Source of the DNA: Asanoa sp040676615
GTDB lineage: Bacteria; Actinomycetota; Actinomycetes; Mycobacteriales; Micromonosporaceae
Length of the DNA: 64,000 nucleotides
Assembly: GCF_040676615.1 (NCBI RefSeq)
Contig: NZ_JBFAPI010000005.1
Location: forward strand, 310,001 to 374,000
Direction: 5' to 3'
Shown in pieces: positions 62,401 through 64,000 of the stretch. The translations under genes and the position numbers were made by a program. The notes under the pieces are model-generated. The model ran no database searches, was not told the DNA's origin, and saw only the letters and a program-made list of their open reading frames with translations. Each line of letters begins with the position of its first letter. The first letter of the stretch is position 1.

Positions 62401-63366
62401 GTGAACTTCTCCAGCGCCGGCTCGCTGGATGAGGATCCCGGCGACTCGATCCGCTACGAGTGGAACTTCGGCGACGGCTCGGCGATCGAGACCGACCCGA
62501 ACCCGACACACACCTACACGCAGTCCGGCCGCTACACGGCCGTGCTGACCGTGCTCGACTCGTCCGGCAAGCAAACCTCGACCAGCACCGTGATCACCGT
62601 GGGCAACACGAGCCCGACGGTGGTCGTCAATACGCCGGTGGAGGGCGGGACGTTCGCGTTCGGCGACGACATCCCGTTCTCGGTCACGGTCACCGACCCC
62701 GAGGACGGGACGGTGAACTGCTCCGAGGTGCAGGTGACGTTCGTGCTCGGCCACGACGCGCACGGCCACGCCGAGGAGTCCGTCAACGGCTGCTCGGGAG
62801 TGCTCCACACGAACGCCGACGACGTCTCACATGGCGGCAACGTCTCCGGCGTGGTCCAGGCGCGCTACACCGACCACGGCGGTCCGGGCGGCGTCCCACA
62901 GCTGACCACGACCGGCCAGCACCAGATCCGCCAGAAGCACCAGGAGGTGGAGTTCGTCGTCAACCAGTCCGGCACCAATACGGCGACCAACGCCGACGGC
63001 GGCTCCGGCGTGCACCGCGGCAGCCTGGGCTCGGGCGACTGGCTCCAGCTCAACGGCCCATTCAACCTGGCCAACATCGATTCGATCACGTTCCGCGCGG
63101 CGGACGCGGCGACCGGCCGCACGCCCGGGTCGCCGCTGGCGGCAATCGAGGTCCGTCAGGGCTCGATCACCGGGCCGATCCTGACGACGGCCAACCTCGT
63201 GTCCACCGGCGGGACGGGAACCTGGACGAGCCAGACGTTCCCGGTCTCGATGTCCGGGACGCATGAGCTGTTCCTGGTGTTCCGCTCGGTCACGGGTGGC
63301 GCCACGGGCGGCAACCTGCTCAACCTCAACTGGGCCGAATTCGTCGGCACGGGCATCGGCAGCTAG
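59440..63366 (+). CDS. Secreted ThuA-glucose/sorbosone dehydrogenase-PKD-CBM6 protein
   Basis: The 1308-residue exported protein is read from ATG 59440 behind an AGAGGAGGAG site (a longer frame starts at 59386). Signal peptide ends SAPAAKA. Residues about 47-290 are a ThuA-like (GATase-like) domain (YRAVVFLDTG, YFRDGGGFVGVGSA). About 305-865 is a glucose/sorbosone dehydrogenase beta-propeller (FDQLPDGRVLQTDRLGSL, VYAMGFRNPFRIQVDENDVA) broken by an insert at about 507-610. A PKD domain follows (about 970-1055: YEWNFGDGSAIETDPNPTH), then a linker and a C-terminal CBM6-like domain (1167-1308). It probably acts on extracellular carbohydrate; the enzymatic step is not certain. Confidence 0.88.
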   Translation: MRKRTSYAFGLAGLVAAAALLLPSAPAAKAAPPDAGVPAAPAATAAPPDAGFKVLVVRSTQDAVSSAGLAAIRDAARTGHFTVVAPAPADVGDHFTEKKLAQYRAVVFLDTGLASPLTDTQRANFESYFRDGGGFVGVGSAVETDGSWSFLTDILGTRASGRTDVQSGDVKVADRVHDATKDLPQLWSRTDNWYNFTKNVRGLSHVLDTVVEDPFGPQPQGANLDGIAGGTMGADHPVSWCKDFAGGRSFYTGLGNTAASFDAGLTKHLKGAIGWAAGKADPVYSDCGATVLANYQQTKIGSPPNLQEPIGFDQLPDGRVLQTDRLGSLRMHDSTTGVTTVVANFADPSLPLTQQIYSAGEDGLYGPAVDANFATNKWVYLYYSAKEVTDVKLSDGSVVTQITPNTTPPDVAASKTAWDPYVGYFQLSRFKFVDATDGTPAHLDMGSEQQIMRVPVNRQECCHVAGDIDFDKHGNLWMVTGDDTPAGGINGGGYGPYNSQKTDEQQTVRVTNATGGTFTLTFEGQTTEPIAWNADRNAIDAALEALSNIEADEIQTSGGPVNTSNVNVFFRRGKQQSDQAQITADGAGLTGTATPAIATNTAQAGGWYQRLTGDSRRSALNTNDLRGKVLRIKVKDGDISAADANKVDFGSGTGAYSIPSGNLFPLVAGAPQDKTRPEVYAMGFRNPFRIQVDENDVAYIGDYSPDAQTPQRSHGPSGTGRYEIVRKPSNYGWPTCYKRDLAHYQWSFHEFAPGTTTPGTPLNNPPQKFDCDGPTQRNDSLWNIEGGPTVEPGLRDVPPVTDPDIWYSYRDNNTTAPLGTPCEAYYAPTPGPIAPGSTTECPRLFPELFTGGVGPHGVTKYHYDPANPNPNKFPPYYDDSVIISEWTQDTLREVKLDKQNNQVQKINNFLDCGSRANAGAGRFRFECDNPMDLQFGSDGAFYMLTYGNGFNVISPDAGMYKWEYVKGKRAPKAVLTTDRTDGSTPLTVNFSSAGSLDEDPGDSIRYEWNFGDGSAIETDPNPTHTYTQSGRYTAVLTVLDSSGKQTSTSTVITVGNTSPTVVVNTPVEGGTFAFGDDIPFSVTVTDPEDGTVNCSEVQVTFVLGHDAHGHAEESVNGCSGVLHTNADDVSHGGNVSGVVQARYTDHGGPGGVPQLTTTGQHQIRQKHQEVEFVVNQSGTNTATNADGGSGVHRGSLGSGDWLQLNGPFNLANIDSITFRAADAATGRTPGSPLAAIEVRQGSITGPILTTANLVSTGGTGTWTSQTFPVSMSGTHELFLVFRSVTGGATGGNLLNLNWAEFVGTGIGS

Positions 63367-63405
63367 CGAACCCTCCCCTATAGCGGCAAGAGAGAGAAGA
63401 CACTC

Positions 63406-64000
63406 ATGCGGAGAAGATTTCGCGCATCGGCAGTGGCCGCCTGCGTGACGGCGGCCGTACTCATCCCCGCGGCACCGTCGTGGGCAGAGGAAACGACACC
63501 GCCGACGATCAACGTGGCGACGCTGTCGCCCGCTGCGCCGACCGGCCAGAACAACTGGTACCGCGGCTCGGTGACGCTGAACCTGTCGGCGACCGACGAC
63601 GTCGGCATCGCCAAGTTCCAGTACTCGCTCAACGGCGGCGCCGCCTACATCGACGTGCCCGTCGCAGGGGCGCCGGCGTCGGCCACGGCGTCGGCGGTGA
63701 TCACGCAGGAGGGCAACACCAGCGTCCGGTACCGCGCGGTCGACACGTCCGGAAACGTCGCGGCGTTCCGCTCGATCTCGGTCCGGATCGACACGCGCGC
63801 GCCGGCTGCATCGTACCCGGCGATCACCGACGGTCACGTCGGTCACGTCGGCACACTTATCCCGACGCGCACGGACCCCGCCCCCGGCTCGGGCGGAGTG
63901 GCTGTGCTGAACATGTACCTCGACGGCAAGCTGGTCCCGCCGTTGCCGGTGGAGACCTCCGACCTGTCCCTCGGCGTGCACACGCTGGCGGTGCATCTCT
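63406..64000 (+). CDS. Secreted Ig-like/OmpL47-type protein (3' end outside window)
   Basis: ATG 63406 lies 39 bp after the ThuA fusion stop, with an AGAGAGAAG site. The 198 visible residues have a signal peptide (RRRFRASAVAACVTAAVLIP, then APSWA-E) and tandem beta-sandwich units with SVTLNLSATDDVGIAKFQYS and SVRYRAVDTSGNVA, as in OmpL47/bacterial Ig-like modules. Adjacent to and probably co-transcribed with the ThuA protein, so likely part of the same extracellular carbohydrate-related set. It runs off the window end. Confidence 0.85.
   Translation, partial: MRRRFRASAVAACVTAAVLIPAAPSWAEETTPPTINVATLSPAAPTGQNNWYRGSVTLNLSATDDVGIAKFQYSLNGGAAYIDVPVAGAPASATASAVITQEGNTSVRYRAVDTSGNVAAFRSISVRIDTRAPAASYPAITDGHVGHVGTLIPTRTDPAPGSGGVAVLNMYLDGKLVPPLPVETSDLSLGVHTLAVHL

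Overview
The window is high-GC DNA from an actinobacterium. Codon third positions are strongly G/C, GTG starts are common, and genes often overlap by 4 bp (ATGA/GTGA). Gene content (ECF41-like sigma factor, AfsR/SARP regulator, actinobacterial hopanoid operon, DUF5995, YrdB and Excalibur lipoproteins) fits a filamentous actinomycete, most likely Micromonosporaceae; that family call is inference. Two N-runs (10141-10239 and 16447-16456) mark draft-assembly gaps, and both lie in repetitive DNA.

Layout. 1-9.2 kb holds housekeeping and accessory metabolism: an ECF sigma factor cut by the window edge, an LUD protein, a GlxA-type regulator, MFS exporter, aldo/keto reductase, cupin, a secreted protein, an HTH/NB-ARC protein, a Gfo/Idh oxidoreductase with a divergent TIM-barrel isomerase, and a small YtxH-like protein. 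A tRNA-Asn lies at 9.4 kb. 9.5-20.7 kb is one minus-strand hopanoid operon: hpnC, hpnD, hpnE, polyprenyl diphosphate synthase, squalene-hopene cyclase, an HpnG-like phosphorylase fused to IspH, radical-SAM hpnH and a dedicated dxs. Its products would run from MEP-pathway precursors through presqualene diphosphate and squalene to hopene and the adenosylated/ribosylated side chain. 20.9-26.2 kb adds lipid and redox genes: a PAP2-WS/DGAT fusion, a DMT transporter, an SDR and an FAD amine oxidase-like enzyme.

26.2-46.8 kb is rich in large signal-transduction NTPases. A MOSC protein is co-transcribed with two tandem DUF4062-NB-ARC-TPR STAND proteins that share long identical DNA patches. Small enzymes follow (HATPase, VOC, GNAT, DUF5995, SRPBCC, a DrrAB-like ABC exporter, Sir2, a RibD-type reductase, NmrA-like). 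Then come a STAND-WD40 protein with about 14 blades and, divergent from it across a near-perfect palindrome, a two-gene operon of a winged-helix-like protein and a 1043-aa double ATPase (N-terminal AAA plus C-terminal HerA/FtsK-like). This divergent trio and the DUF4062 pair are the best candidates for undescribed defence or self/non-self surveillance systems.

46.9-59.4 kb is an accessory, partly decayed region. It has a short transcription unit with a 28-codon ORF, an odd 74-nt tRNA reading CAG with C33 and no long variable arm, a CAT tRNA, a 48-bp perfect direct repeat bracketing about 3.4 kb of lower-GC lipoprotein genes, an AfsR-like regulator divergent from an M23 peptidase with FG-GAP repeats, and remnants of a histidine kinase/response regulator, a GntR regulator and an alpha/beta hydrolase. 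59.4-64 kb encodes large secreted proteins: ThuA-glucose/sorbosone dehydrogenase-PKD-CBM6, then a secreted Ig-like/OmpL47-type protein running off the window.
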